Positions 54,655-64,000 of a DNA stretch of 64,000 nucleotides are shown piece by piece. Each line of letters opens with the position of its first letter. The stretch's first letter is position 1. The stretch is taken from contig NZ_JAHLEL010000009.1 in NCBI RefSeq assembly GCF_020131355.1, forward strand, positions 208,221 through 272,220, written 5' to 3'. This DNA comes from Pseudonocardia sp. ICBG1293. Lineage in GTDB: Bacteria; Actinomycetota; Actinomycetes; Mycobacteriales; Pseudonocardiaceae. The translations under genes and the position numbers were made by a program. The notes beneath the pieces were generated by a model. The model was not told the DNA's origin, did no database searches, and was given only the letters and a program-made list of their open reading frames with translations.

Positions 54655-55661
54655 CCACCCGGGTGGCGGTCGTCGGCTGCGGCGACGTCTCGACGGTGCA
54701 CCTGGACGCGATCGCGGCCATCGACGGCATCGAGCTCGTCGCGGTCTGTGACACCGATCCGGACGTGCTGGAGTGCACGGCCACGGCGCGCGGCGTCCCC
54801 GGTTTCACCGACCACCGCGCGCTGCTGGCGGGCGCCGCACCGGACGCGGTCCACGTCTGCACCCCGCACCACCAGCACGTCGAGGTGACACTCGACCTGC
54901 TGGAGTCCGGGGTCCGGGTGCTGCTGGAGAAGCCACTGGCCCACACCGTGGAGGAGGCCGGGCGCATCGTCGCCGCGGCCGAGCGGACCGGGACCCGCAT
55001 CGGGGTGTGCCTCCAGAACCGCTACAACGAGACCTCGCGCGCCGTGCGGCGGATCCTCGGCTCCGGCGAGCTGGGCGCGGTCCGCGGCGCGACCGCGACG
55101 GTCCTGTGGACCCGCGACGCCGACTACTACCGTGCCAAGCCGTGGCGGGGCCGGTGGGCGACCGCAGGCGGCGGGCTCCTGATCAACCAGGCCATCCACA
55201 CACTGGACCTCGTGGAGTGGTTCCTCGGCGAGGTCGTCGAGGTCTCCGGCTCCGCCTCCACCCGGCTGCTCGGCGACGTCATCGAGGTCGAGGACACCGC
55301 CGAGCTGCTGCTCTCGCACGCCGGCGGCGCCCGCAGCGTGCTGTTCGGGTCGCTGGCGAACGTCGTGCACGCACCCGTGACGGTCGACGTGACCGCCGAG
55401 CACGGGAGCCTGTCGATCCGGGGGGACCTCACCGTCTCCCACGCCGACGGCCGCACCGAGACCGTGACCGAACGCCGCGCGTCGTCGAACGGGCGGTCCT
55501 ACTGGGGCGTCGCCCACGAGGCGCTCATCCGGGACTTCCATTCCGGGCCACCCGACGAGCCGTTCTGGATCGGGCCCCGCGAGGCCATGCGGTCCCTGCG
55601 CGTGCTGACCGACGTCTACCGCCGGAGCCGGCTCGGCCCGGCCCACCCCCTGAACGTCTGA
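54651..55661 (+). CDS. Gfo/Idh/MocA family oxidoreductase (second)
   Basis: The 336-residue protein has VAVVGCGDVSTVHLDAI, VHVCTPHHQHVEVTLDLLESGVRVLLEKPLA (EKP motif), and GGGLLINQAIHTLDLVEWFLG with the catalytic region. It differs clearly from the first Gfo/Idh enzyme of the island, so the two probably catalyse different oxidation/reduction steps. Part of the four-gene set of two dehydrogenases and two TIM-barrel isomerases. Confidence 0.9.
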   Translation: MTTRVAVVGCGDVSTVHLDAIAAIDGIELVAVCDTDPDVLECTATARGVPGFTDHRALLAGAAPDAVHVCTPHHQHVEVTLDLLESGVRVLLEKPLAHTVEEAGRIVAAAERTGTRIGVCLQNRYNETSRAVRRILGSGELGAVRGATATVLWTRDADYYRAKPWRGRWATAGGGLLINQAIHTLDLVEWFLGEVVEVSGSASTRLLGDVIEVEDTAELLLSHAGGARSVLFGSLANVVHAPVTVDVTAEHGSLSIRGDLTVSHADGRTETVTERRASSNGRSYWGVAHEALIRDFHSGPPDEPFWIGPREAMRSLRVLTDVYRRSRLGPAHPLNV

Positions 55662-55671
55662 AGGAGCAACG

Positions 55672-56523
55672 ATGCCCACGATCGGCGTCCAGATGATGAT
55701 GCTGCGCGACGAGGTCGGGAAGGCCGGGCCCTACGAGGTGCTCCGGCGGCTCACCGACGCGGGTTTCCGGGCGGTCGAGGTCTCCCAGATCCCGATGACC
55801 CCGGAGAACGTGGCCGAGATGCGGCGTGCCCGCGACGAGCTCGGGGTGGACTTCGGCGCCCTGTCCGCCGCGGTGGGCCCCGGGCCCAACGACTGCCTGG
55901 TGGAGCGGTTCGACAAGATCGTTGCCGACTGCCGGGCGCTGGACGCCCGGCACGTGCGCATCGGGATGATGCCGCTGTCCGCGCTGGCCACGACCGAGGG
56001 CGTGGTCGAGTTCTGCCGGCGGACGCAGGACATCGCGACCCGCCTCGCGGACGAGGGGGTCCAGCTTCACTACCACAACCACCACGTCGAGTTCGCCAGA
56101 CGCGGGGGTGTCACCGTCCTCGACGCCATCCGGGCCGAGGCGCCCGGCATGCGCCTGGAGATCGACGTGCACTGGGTGCAGCGGGGCGGCAGGGACCCGG
56201 TCCGGACCCTGCAGAAGTACGCCGGGCTGGTCGACCTGGTCCACCTCAAGGACTACCGAATCGGCGAGCTCGGCCCCGGGGCGCTGGAGGCCCAGCGCAG
56301 CGGCGACCGCGAGGCCTTCCTGCGCGAGTTCGCCGCCGTCGTCGAGTTCGGCGAGGTCGGCGAGGGCAACCTGGAGTGGGCCGAGATCGTCGACCAGTCG
56401 ATCGCCTCGGGGGCGGAGTACCTGCTGATCGAGCAGGACGTCCTCTACGGCCGCGACGCGTTCGACTGCCTGGCGACCTCGCGCGAGCACCTCGTCGACC
56501 TGGGCTACGAGAAGCTGCTCTGA
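55672..56523 (+). CDS. Sugar phosphate isomerase/epimerase, TIM barrel (second)
   Basis: The 283-residue protein has LHYHNHHVEFARRGG, EIDVHWVQRGGRDP, VHLKDYRIGELGPGA and VGEGNLEWAEI with IEQDVLYG. This is the metal-site pattern of the family that includes inosose isomerases, keto-glycoside epimerases and keto-glycoside lyases. ATG 55672 has GAAGGAG upstream. A hairpin follows its stop, separating it from the transporter genes. Confidence 0.88.
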   Translation: MPTIGVQMMMLRDEVGKAGPYEVLRRLTDAGFRAVEVSQIPMTPENVAEMRRARDELGVDFGALSAAVGPGPNDCLVERFDKIVADCRALDARHVRIGMMPLSALATTEGVVEFCRRTQDIATRLADEGVQLHYHNHHVEFARRGGVTVLDAIRAEAPGMRLEIDVHWVQRGGRDPVRTLQKYAGLVDLVHLKDYRIGELGPGALEAQRSGDREAFLREFAAVVEFGEVGEGNLEWAEIVDQSIASGAEYLLIEQDVLYGRDAFDCLATSREHLVDLGYEKLL

Positions 56524-56550
56524 GCGGACCGGCCCCGGTGGCCGGTCCGC
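56524..56550 (+). terminator. Hairpin after the second isomerase gene
   Basis: GCGGACCGGCC / GGCCGGTCCGC, perfect 11-bp stem with a 5-base loop, directly after the TGA; no T tract. Confidence 0.6.
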
Positions 56551-56664
56551 ACCACCTGCCGGCACGCCGGTCCCGATCCGGGCCCGTGCCGGGATCCCGC
56601 ACGCTGTCCGACGCGTGGTCCGGCGCTCCGCCGGCGGACCCCTGGACCCACGAGGTTGTTGACG

Positions 56665-58185
56665 ATGAGGTCGACCCGACGAGTTCTCCCCGTCCTGCTG
56701 ACGGTGCTGGGCGTGCTGGCGGCGGCCGGGTGCACCGGCATCGGCACCCCCACCGCCCCACCGGGTGTGCTCAACATCGGTCTGGTCCAGGACGTGGCCA
56801 CCTGGGACACCGGGCAGGGCCACAACGGACACCGGTTGGTCGCGTTCCAGCCCGCCTACGACACCCTGATCCGGCGGGAGCCGGACGGGACCTTCGTCCC
56901 GATGCTCGCCGTCGGATGGGGCTACACCGACGGCACGAACACGACGTTCTCGCTGCGGATCCGGGAGGGCGTCACCTTCAGCGACGGGACCCCGGTCGAC
57001 GCCGCGGCGGTGGCGGCCAACCTGGAGCACTTCCGGACGGCGAACGGCCCGCAGGCGGTCCAGCTGGCCGACGTCGCCGAGGTCCGCACGCGCGGCACCG
57101 ACCGGGTCGAGATCGAGCTCGAGCGCCCGAACCCGGCGCTGGAGTTCTACCTGAGCCAGGCCGCCGGGATGATGGCCAGCCCGGCCGCGCTGGGCGACCC
57201 CGCCCTGGACCGGGTCCCGGTCGGGGCGGGGCCCTACGTGATGGACGCCGCCGCCTCGGTGCCCGGCGACCGGTACGTCTTCCGGGCCCGCCCGGACTAC
57301 TGGGACCCGGCGCTGCAGAGATTCGACCAGGTCGTGCTGAAGGTCCTGACCGACCCGACCGCGCGGATCAACGCGCTGGTCTCCGGGCAGATCGACGCGA
57401 CGCAGATCAGCCCGCGCAACATCGCCCAGGCGGAGAACGCAGGCCGCGAGATCGTGAGCTGGGACGCGAACTGGGCGGGCCTGCTGCTGTTCGACCGGGA
57501 CGGTGCGATCGCCCCGGAGCTGGCCGACGTGCGTGTCCGCCGGGCCATCAACCTCGCGTTCGACCGGGAGGTGACCATCGAGGGGGTGCTGAACGGCTAC
57601 GGCACGCCGACCAGCCAGGTCTTCGGCGAGGCCAGCACGGCCTTCGACCCGGCGCTGGACGACCACTACGGCTACGACCCCGTCCGCGCCCGTGCGCTGC
57701 TCGCCGAGGCCGGGTACCCCGACGGCTTCTCGATGACCATGCCGCTGTCGACCGGTCTCAACGAGTTCATCCCGTTCATCGTGCAGCCCCTGGCCGACAT
57801 CGGGATCACGGCCCGGATCGAGTCGGTGCCCGCGCAGTCGTCGCAGGCCGCGATCGGGAGCGGGCGCTACCCGGCCAGCTTCTTCGCGATCTTCCAGGGG
57901 CCGACCTGGGTGGCGGTGGAGCAGCTGCTCGTCCCGCAGACCCTCTACAACCCGCTGCGTTCCCGGGACCCGGCGCTGGACGCGATGCTCGACCGGGTGC
58001 GGGCGGGCGGCCCGGACGCCGACGACGTGGCGAGACAGATGGCCCGCCACGTCACCGAGCAGGCCTGGTTCGCCCCGTGGGCCCGGATCGGCACCACGAA
58101 CGCCATCGACCCGGAGCGGATCGCGGTCGAGCCGCAGATCGGCCAGGTCATCCCCTCGATCTACAACTACCGGCCGGTCGGCTGA
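56665..58185 (+). CDS. ABC transporter substrate-binding lipoprotein, peptide/nickel/oligosaccharide (Dpp/Opp) family
   Basis: The 506-residue lipoprotein has a signal peptide with lipobox LAAAGC and the SBP family 5 fold: LNIGLVQDVATWDTG, AFQPAYDTLIRREPDGTFVPMLA, LRIREGVTFSDGTPVDAAAV, PVGAGPYV, RRAINLAFDREVTI and LLAEAGYPDGF. ATG 56665 has CGAGG 9 nt upstream. It binds an unknown ligand. In this island an oligosaccharide, glycoside or uronide is likelier than a peptide, although nickel is formally possible. Confidence 0.9.
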   Translation: MRSTRRVLPVLLTVLGVLAAAGCTGIGTPTAPPGVLNIGLVQDVATWDTGQGHNGHRLVAFQPAYDTLIRREPDGTFVPMLAVGWGYTDGTNTTFSLRIREGVTFSDGTPVDAAAVAANLEHFRTANGPQAVQLADVAEVRTRGTDRVEIELERPNPALEFYLSQAAGMMASPAALGDPALDRVPVGAGPYVMDAAASVPGDRYVFRARPDYWDPALQRFDQVVLKVLTDPTARINALVSGQIDATQISPRNIAQAENAGREIVSWDANWAGLLLFDRDGAIAPELADVRVRRAINLAFDREVTIEGVLNGYGTPTSQVFGEASTAFDPALDDHYGYDPVRARALLAEAGYPDGFSMTMPLSTGLNEFIPFIVQPLADIGITARIESVPAQSSQAAIGSGRYPASFFAIFQGPTWVAVEQLLVPQTLYNPLRSRDPALDAMLDRVRAGGPDADDVARQMARHVTEQAWFAPWARIGTTNAIDPERIAVEPQIGQVIPSIYNYRPVG

Positions 58186-58216
58186 CCCACGGCCGTCGCA
58201 CACCAAGGAGGACGCG

Positions 58217-59158
58217 GTGCTGCTGTTCCTGCTCCGCCGGCTGCTGTCGGGCGCGGTCGTTCTCGCCGCCGTCTGCTGTCTGGCGTTCCTGCTGCTGTTC
58301 TTCTCCACCGACGACGTCGCCTCCACCATCCTCGGTGAGCAGGCGACCCCCGACCAGATCGCGGCGAAGAACGCCGAGCTCGGCCTGGACCGGCCCCTGC
58401 TCGAGCGGCTCGCCGAGTGGTGGGCCGGCGCGCTGACCGGTGACTTCGGTGCGTCCTGGTTCAACAACGAGACCGTGGTCGCCGCGCTCGCGGCCCGGCT
58501 GCCGGTCACCCTGGCCGTCGTCGCCGTGGCGATCGTCGCCATCGGGGTCATCGCGACCGCGCTCGGCACGACCGCCGCCGTCCGCCGCGGCCGGGCCGAC
58601 CGGGCCGTGCAGATCGGTGCGGCCATCGGCGACGCACTGCCCAGCTTCCTGATCGGACTGCTGCTGGTCAGCCTGTTCGTGGTGGCCCTGCCCTGGTTCC
58701 CGGCCGTCAGCACGATCGCGCCGGGGTCCGGGATCGGCCCGTGGGTCGCCTCGCTGACCCTGCCGATGATCGCGCTGCTGATCAACGGCGTCGCGGCGTC
58801 GGCCCAGCAGGTGCGCGGCGCCGTGCTCACCCAGATGTCGCGCGACCACGTCCGCACGCTGTGCAGCCGCGGCCTGCCCGAACGCGAGATCCTGGTCCGG
58901 CACGTCCTGCGCAGCGCGGCTCCGGCCGGGCTCACCGTCCTGAGCCTGCAGTTCATCGGCATGTTGAGCGCCGTGGTCGTGCTGGAGCAGGTCTTCGCAC
59001 TGCCCGGGGTCGGGACGCTCGCCGTGTCGGCGACGACCATCGGTGACCTGCCGCTGGTGATGGGGGTGGTCGCCTACACGACCGTGATCGTCGTCGTGGT
59101 CAACCTGCTGGTCGACGTGGCCAACGGCTGGCTCAACCCGAAGGTGCGTGTCGCATGA
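58217..59158 (+). CDS. ABC transporter permease (DppB-like)
   Basis: The 313-residue protein has about six membrane helices, starting LLRRLLSGAVVLAAVCCLAFLLLFF. It carries the permease EAA-type loop RTLCSRGLPEREILVRHVLRSAAPAGLTVL and the DppB-like end VLEQVFALPGVGTLAVSATTIGDLPLVMG. GTG 58217 has AAGGAGG upstream. It overlaps the next gene by ATGA. Confidence 0.92.
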   Translation: MLLFLLRRLLSGAVVLAAVCCLAFLLLFFSTDDVASTILGEQATPDQIAAKNAELGLDRPLLERLAEWWAGALTGDFGASWFNNETVVAALAARLPVTLAVVAVAIVAIGVIATALGTTAAVRRGRADRAVQIGAAIGDALPSFLIGLLLVSLFVVALPWFPAVSTIAPGSGIGPWVASLTLPMIALLINGVAASAQQVRGAVLTQMSRDHVRTLCSRGLPEREILVRHVLRSAAPAGLTVLSLQFIGMLSAVVVLEQVFALPGVGTLAVSATTIGDLPLVMGVVAYTTVIVVVVNLLVDVANGWLNPKVRVA

Positions 59159-61010
59159 CCGAGCACACCGGATCCACCGTCCCGCCCGTCCCGGCGTCGC
59201 CGGCCCCCCGGGGGCGCGGCGGTGAGGTCGCCCGGCGGCTGCTGCGCAACCCGCTCGGCCTCACCGCGTCGGTCGTACTGGGCCTGATCGTGCTGGGGGC
59301 GTTGCTCGCCGGCGTCCTCTCCCCGTTCGACCCCACCTACGCCGACATCCGCAACATCCTGGCGGGCAGCTCACCGGACCACCCGCTGGGCACCGACAGC
59401 GGCGGCCGGGACGTCCTGAGCCGGCTGCTCTGGGGCGGGCGGACGACGCTGCTGGCGGCGCTGCTGTGCGCCGGCGTCGCCATCGCGGTGGGGGTGCCCG
59501 CCGGGCTGCTCGCCGGCTACTTCGCGGGCGGGATCGACGCCGCGGGGACCTGGGTCACCAACATCGTCCTCGCGCTGCCGTCGATGATCGTCCTGCTCGC
59601 GATGCGGGCCGCGCTGGGACCGTCGGTGTGGATCGCCATGGCCGTCTTCGGGGTCATGCTCGCGCCGGGGTTCTTCCGCCTCGCCCGCACCGCGGTCCGC
59701 GGGGTGCGCGCCGAGCTCTACATCGACGCGGCGCGGGTGTCGGGCCTGTCCGACGCCCGCATCCTGCGCCGGCACGTCCTCTCCGTGGTCCGCGCCCCGC
59801 TCATCATCCAGGGCGCCCTGGTCTGCGGGATCGCGATCGCCGTCCAGTCCGGGCTGGAGTTCCTCGGCCTCGGTGACGCCTCGGTGCCCACCTGGGGCGT
59901 GATGCTCAACGAGGGCTTCCGCAGCGTGTACGACGCGCCGATGACCCTGCTGTGGCCGGCGCTGGCGATCGCGGTCACCACGAGCGCGCTGGTGCTGCTG
60001 GGCAACGCGCTGCGTGACGCGCTCGAGGACCCGGCCCGCGCCGGGTCCGGCGGTGCGGGTGCGGCCGCCGCGGTCCGGGACGCGGTCGCGCGGCGCCGGT
60101 CCGGCTCCGCCGGCGCCGTCCCCGACGGGGGCGGGCACCTGCTGGAGGTCCGCGACCTGCGGATCGCCTACCCACAGGGGGACGGGACGACCAGGCAGGT
60201 GGTCGACGGGGTGTCGTTCACCCTCGACCGCGGTGAGGTGCTCGGGGTCGTCGGGGAGTCCGGCTCGGGCAAGTCCCAGACCGCGTTCGCGGTGCTGGTG
60301 CTGCTCCCGGGCGACGCCCTGATCACCGGCGGCACGATCCGGATCGACGACGAGCTCACCGTCGGCCCCGGTGACGTCGCCGTGGACCAGGGCCGGCTCG
60401 CCCCGTTGCGCGGCCGGCGGATCGGCTACATCCCGCAGGAACCGATGAGCAACCTCGACCCGGCGTTCACCGTCGGGTACCAGCTGACCCGGCCGATGCG
60501 GCACCTGCTCGGTGTCCCGCGCGCCGCGGCCACCGCCCGGGCCGAGGAGCTGCTGCGCAGCGTGGGGATCACCGACCCGACCCGGATCATGCGGTCCTAC
60601 CCGCACGAGATCTCCGGCGGCATGGCCCAGCGGGTGCTGATCGCCGGCGCGATCTCCTGCGAGCCGGACCTCGTGATCGCCGACGAGCCCACCACCGCGC
60701 TCGACGTGACCGTGCAGGCGGAGGTGCTCGACGTCCTGCGCGACCTGCAGCAGCGGCTGGGCCTGGCGGTCCTGCTGGTCACCCACAACTTCGGCGTCGT
60801 CGCCGACCTCTGCGACCGCGTCGTGGTCATGCGCGACGGAACGGTGGTGGAGTCCGGCGACGTCCGCACGATCCTGCGCGAACCCACCGACGGGTACACG
60901 GCCTCGTTGCTCGAGGCGATGCTCGCCGACAAGCCACCGCGGGCCCGGCCGCTCGCGACTGTGGCGCCGGACCGGAGCCCGGCGCGGACCGAGAACCAGG
61001 GGAGCACCCG

Positions 61011-61014
<4 letters not shown>
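59155..61014 (+). CDS. Fused ABC transporter permease and ATP-binding protein (DppC-DppD type)
   Basis: The 619-residue protein joins two parts. Residues ~1-290 are a DppC-like permease ([65 protein letters not shown]). Residues ~325-600 are an ATPase with Walker [10 protein letters not shown], the Q-loop, ABC signature ISGGMAQR, Walker [14 protein letters not shown] and a His switch VTHNFG. Such fusions are known in this family in actinobacteria. It partners with the preceding permease and following ATPase. Confidence 0.92.
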
Positions 61015-61850
<836 letters not shown>

Positions 61851-61897
61851 GGCGGGCGAGGCCCGGTCGTGCACCGGTGGGCGTCGGCGGCGGTCCG

Positions 61898-62295
61898 TCA
61901 CCGGCCCCCCACGGGCGACGGCGGCCCGCTGTGCGCCGCGACCATCCAGCTGTGCCCGAACGGATCGGCCAGCCGCCCGGCCCGCCCGTAGGGATGGTCG
62001 GACACCTCGAAGACGACGGTGCCGCCGCTCCCGACCATCGCCGCGGCGACCGCGTCCGGGTCGTCGACCTCCAGCGCCAGGATCACCGCGCCGGGTCCGT
62101 CCGGGCCGGGTCGGCGGCGTCGCCGTCCTTGACGGCCCACTCCGCACCCCCGGCCCGCAGCAGGGCGTGCACGACCGCCCCGGAGCCGTCGGTGTGGCGC
62201 TCCACGAGCTGCGCGCCGAACGCGGCCCGGTAGAAGTCGATCGCGGCGTCGGCGTCGGCGACGACCAGCCGCGGGTACATCCGCTGAACAGCCAT
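61898..62295 (-). pseudogene. VOC-family (glyoxalase/bleomycin-resistance-like) protein with a one-base frameshift
   Basis: From ATG 62295 the frame reads [21 protein letters not shown] and AFGAQLVERHTDGSG to EWAVKDGDAADPA, then runs into TGA at 62083. The rest of the fold (DGPGAVILALEVDDPDAVAAAM, VSDHPYGRAGRLADPFGHSW) is in another frame ending at 61898. Adding one base at the C run near 62101-62107 (minus-strand GGCCCGG) restores a normal ~132-residue VOC protein. Either a recent frameshift or a base-call error. The family's functions are diverse; none is assigned here. Confidence 0.82.
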
Positions 62296-62350
62296 GAAGG
62301 ACACCTTGCCGCCCCGGCACCGCCCGTGTAGTGGACGAATCGGAGGCCCG

Positions 62351-62356
62351 TACCCT
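62351..62356 (+). promoter_or_regulatory. -10 element TACCCT for cysS, leaderless spacing
   Basis: TACCCT ends 6 nt before GTG 62363 and no ribosome binding site intervenes. Confidence 0.5.
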
Positions 62357-62362
62357 GGTGAC

Positions 62363-63756
62363 GTGAGCCTCAGACTTCTCGACTCAGCGACCAGGGAGCA
62401 GCGCGCCTTCACGCCGCTGCGGACCGGAGCCGTGTCGATGTACGTCTGTGGGGCGACGGTGCAGGGCCTCCCGCACATCGGTCACGTCCGCTCGGGCCTG
62501 AACTACGACGTGCTGCGCCGCTGGCTGGCCCGGTCCGGCTACGACGTCACGCTGGTGCGCAACGTGACCGACATCGACGACAAGATCCTCCGCAAGGCCC
62601 AGGCCGCGGGCCGTCCGTGGTGGGAGTGGGCGGCCACCCACGAGCGCGCCTTCACCGCCGCCTACGACGCGCTGGGCTGCCTGCCGCCGTCGGTGGAGCC
62701 CCGGGCGACCGGGCACATCACGCAGATGGTCGAGCTGATCGAGCGGCTGATCGAGCGCGGCCACGCCTACCCCGCCGGCGGCGACGTGTACTTCGCGGTG
62801 CGCACGCTGCCCGACTACGGGTCGCTGTCCGGCCAGCGCGTCGACGACGTGCACCAGGGCGAGGGCGACGGCGGGCACAAGCGCGACGCGCTGGACTTCA
62901 CGCTGTGGAAGGCCGCCAAGCCCGGCGAGCCGAGCTGGCCCACCCCCTGGGGGAACGGGCGTCCCGGCTGGCACCTGGAGTGCTCGGCGATGGCGACCGC
63001 CTACCTCGGGCCGGAGTTCGACATCCACGGCGGCGGCATGGACCTGGTCTTCCCGCACCACGAGAACGAGCGGGCCCAGAGCCACGCCGCGGGCGACGGC
63101 TTCGCCCGCTACTGGCTGCACAACGCCTGGGTCACCATGGGCGGGGAGAAGATGTCGAAGTCGCTGGGGAACACCCTGGCGATCGAGAACCTGCTCGAGC
63201 GGGTCCGCCCGGCCGAGCTGCGCTACTACCTGGTCGGTCCGCACTACCGGTCGGCGATCGAGTACTCCGACGCCGCGCTGGACGAGGCCGTCGCCGCGTA
63301 CCGGCGGATCGAGTCGTTCGTGCACCGCGTGCGCGAGCGGCACGGCCTGCCCGAGGTCGCCGCCGAGCTGCCCGGCGCGTTCACCGCCGCCCTCGACGAC
63401 GATCTCGGCACCCCGCTCGCGCTCGGCACCGTGCACACCCTGGTGCGCGAGGGCAACACCGCCCTCGACGGCGGGGACGCCACCGGTGCGCTGCGCGCCG
63501 CGTCCGCGGTCCGCGCGACGACCGAGGTGCTCGGCCTGGACCCGCTCGCCGCGCCGGCGGCGTGGCGGAGGAGTCGGGCGACGCCGCCCGGCAGGCGCTG
63601 GGCACCCTGGTGGAGTCCATGCTGGAGCGCCGCCAGGCCGCGCGCGCCGGACGTGACTTCGCCACCGCCGACCGGCTCCGCGACGAGCTGCTCGCCGCCG
63701 GGATCGCCGTCGAGGACGGCGCCGGCGGCTCCACCTGGACTCTCAAAGACGCTTAG
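62363..63756 (+). pseudogene. cysS: Cysteinyl-tRNA synthetase with an apparent one-base frameshift near the 3' end
   Basis: Class I synthetase that charges tRNA-Cys. From GTG 62363 the frame gives [16 protein letters not shown] (with the HIGH motif and zinc Cys), [32 protein letters not shown] and [11 protein letters not shown] (the KMSKS motif), up to GLDPLAAPA near 63558. The correct C-terminus ([39 protein letters not shown]) is in another frame, ending at 63756. One missing base in the G/C run around 63556-63562 explains it. As cysS is usually essential, a sequencing error is more likely than a true mutation. The gene is probably functional in the organism. Confidence 0.9.
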
Positions 63757-63770
63757 GACTCGAAGAACTC

Positions 63771-64000
63771 ATGGCAGGCAATTCCAAGCGCCGCGGTGCG
63801 ATCCGCAAGGAAGGCACCAAGAAGGGCATGGTCGTCGGTTCCGGCGGTCAGCCCCGGCGCGCGCTGAAGGGCAAGGGTCGACCCCGCCGGCGAGATGCGA
63901 ACCCGGCCATCCGAAGGCGAGGCGGCGGCCCGCGCGCCCGTGCCGCCCAGGACCAGCTCAGCACCAGCGTTTTCCGTGCGCCGGTGGCGGGCCGTCGCGG
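63771..64000 (+). CDS. rlmB: 23S rRNA 2'-O-ribose methyltransferase RlmB (TrmH family), N-terminal part
   Basis: The ATG at 63771 starts [19 protein letters not shown], then [15 protein letters not shown], the typical N-terminus of actinobacterial RlmB/TrmH proteins, and follows cysS as in M. tuberculosis (Rv3579c). The catalytic SPOUT domain lies outside the window. After GKG, family-like sequence (TPPAEM, then [11 protein letters not shown]) appears only if bases are added around 63875-63910, so this stretch may contain several indels. The frame stays open to the end of the window. Confidence 0.78.
   Translation, partial: MAGNSKRRGAIRKEGTKKGMVVGSGGQPRRALKGKGRPRRRDANPAIRRRGGGPRARAAQDQLSTSVFRAPVAGRR

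Overview
The window is about 64 kb of very GC-rich DNA. Start codons are often GTG and many gene pairs overlap by 4 bp. Gene content and order match the conserved actinobacterial block known in Mycobacterium tuberculosis as roughly Rv3628 (ppa) down to Rv3579c (rlmB). The overall look (GC content, MhuD, Lsr2, CarD, LpqE-like lipoprotein) suggests a Pseudonocardiales member, most likely Pseudonocardia; the genus is inferred, not demonstrated. I saw no rRNA, tRNA, CRISPR array or insertion sequence.

Layout. 1-1.8 kb: tail of a DUF485 gene and a frameshifted acetate/solute:Na+ symporter. 1.8-8 kb: inorganic pyrophosphatase, a PBP4-type carboxypeptidase, a DUF2342 zincin, tilS, hpt and a secreted trypsin-like protease. 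8.2-13.7 kb: ftsH followed by the folate genes folE-folP-folB-folK and a DUF3180 membrane protein. 13.7-21.3 kb: a PrsW-like protease, a DUF2520 protein, the pantothenate/CoA genes panC-panD-coaX (panD carries an in-frame stop at its catalytic tyrosine), a methyltransferase and lysS. 21.6-25.6 kb: lsr2, a siderophore-interacting reductase and clpC. 25.7-38 kb: mixed accessory and conserved genes, including a GAF regulator divergent from an aldehyde dehydrogenase/DUF779 pair, an isochorismatase-like hydrolase, Sir2, the heme-degrading MhuD, MmcQ/YjbR, hydrolases, a TetR system and mutY. 38-43.2 kb: an Rv3587c-like protein, radA, an LpqE-like lipoprotein, carD, ispD and ispF. disA and the beta-carbonic anhydrase gene, which sit in this block in mycobacteria, are not here.

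43.2-61.9 kb is an accessory catabolic island inserted between ispF and cysS, which are neighbours in M. tuberculosis. It holds uxaC, a LarA-family nickel-pincer racemase/epimerase homologue, the complete cofactor set larE-larB-larC, a mannitol-dehydrogenase-family (fructuronate-reductase-like) enzyme, two LacI regulators, two Gfo/Idh/MocA oxidoreductases, two TIM-barrel sugar isomerases and a Dpp/Opp-type ABC transporter. No uxuA (mannonate dehydratase) is present. A repeated element, TTGCC-N5-TTGC, occurs five times, each time in a promoter region of this island, which suggests one regulon. My working idea is a uronate/glycoside pathway in which the LarA homologue epimerises an aldonate such as mannonate to gluconate.

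The last 2 kb hold cysS and the start of rlmB. Both appear to have lost single bases within or next to G/C runs. Because cysS is normally essential, some of the broken genes in this window may be sequencing errors rather than true pseudogenes. Two expression features recur: -10 hexamers 6-8 nt upstream of start codons (leaderless transcripts), and four genes whose conserved N-terminus requires or favours a CTG start in a CTGA stop/start overlap.
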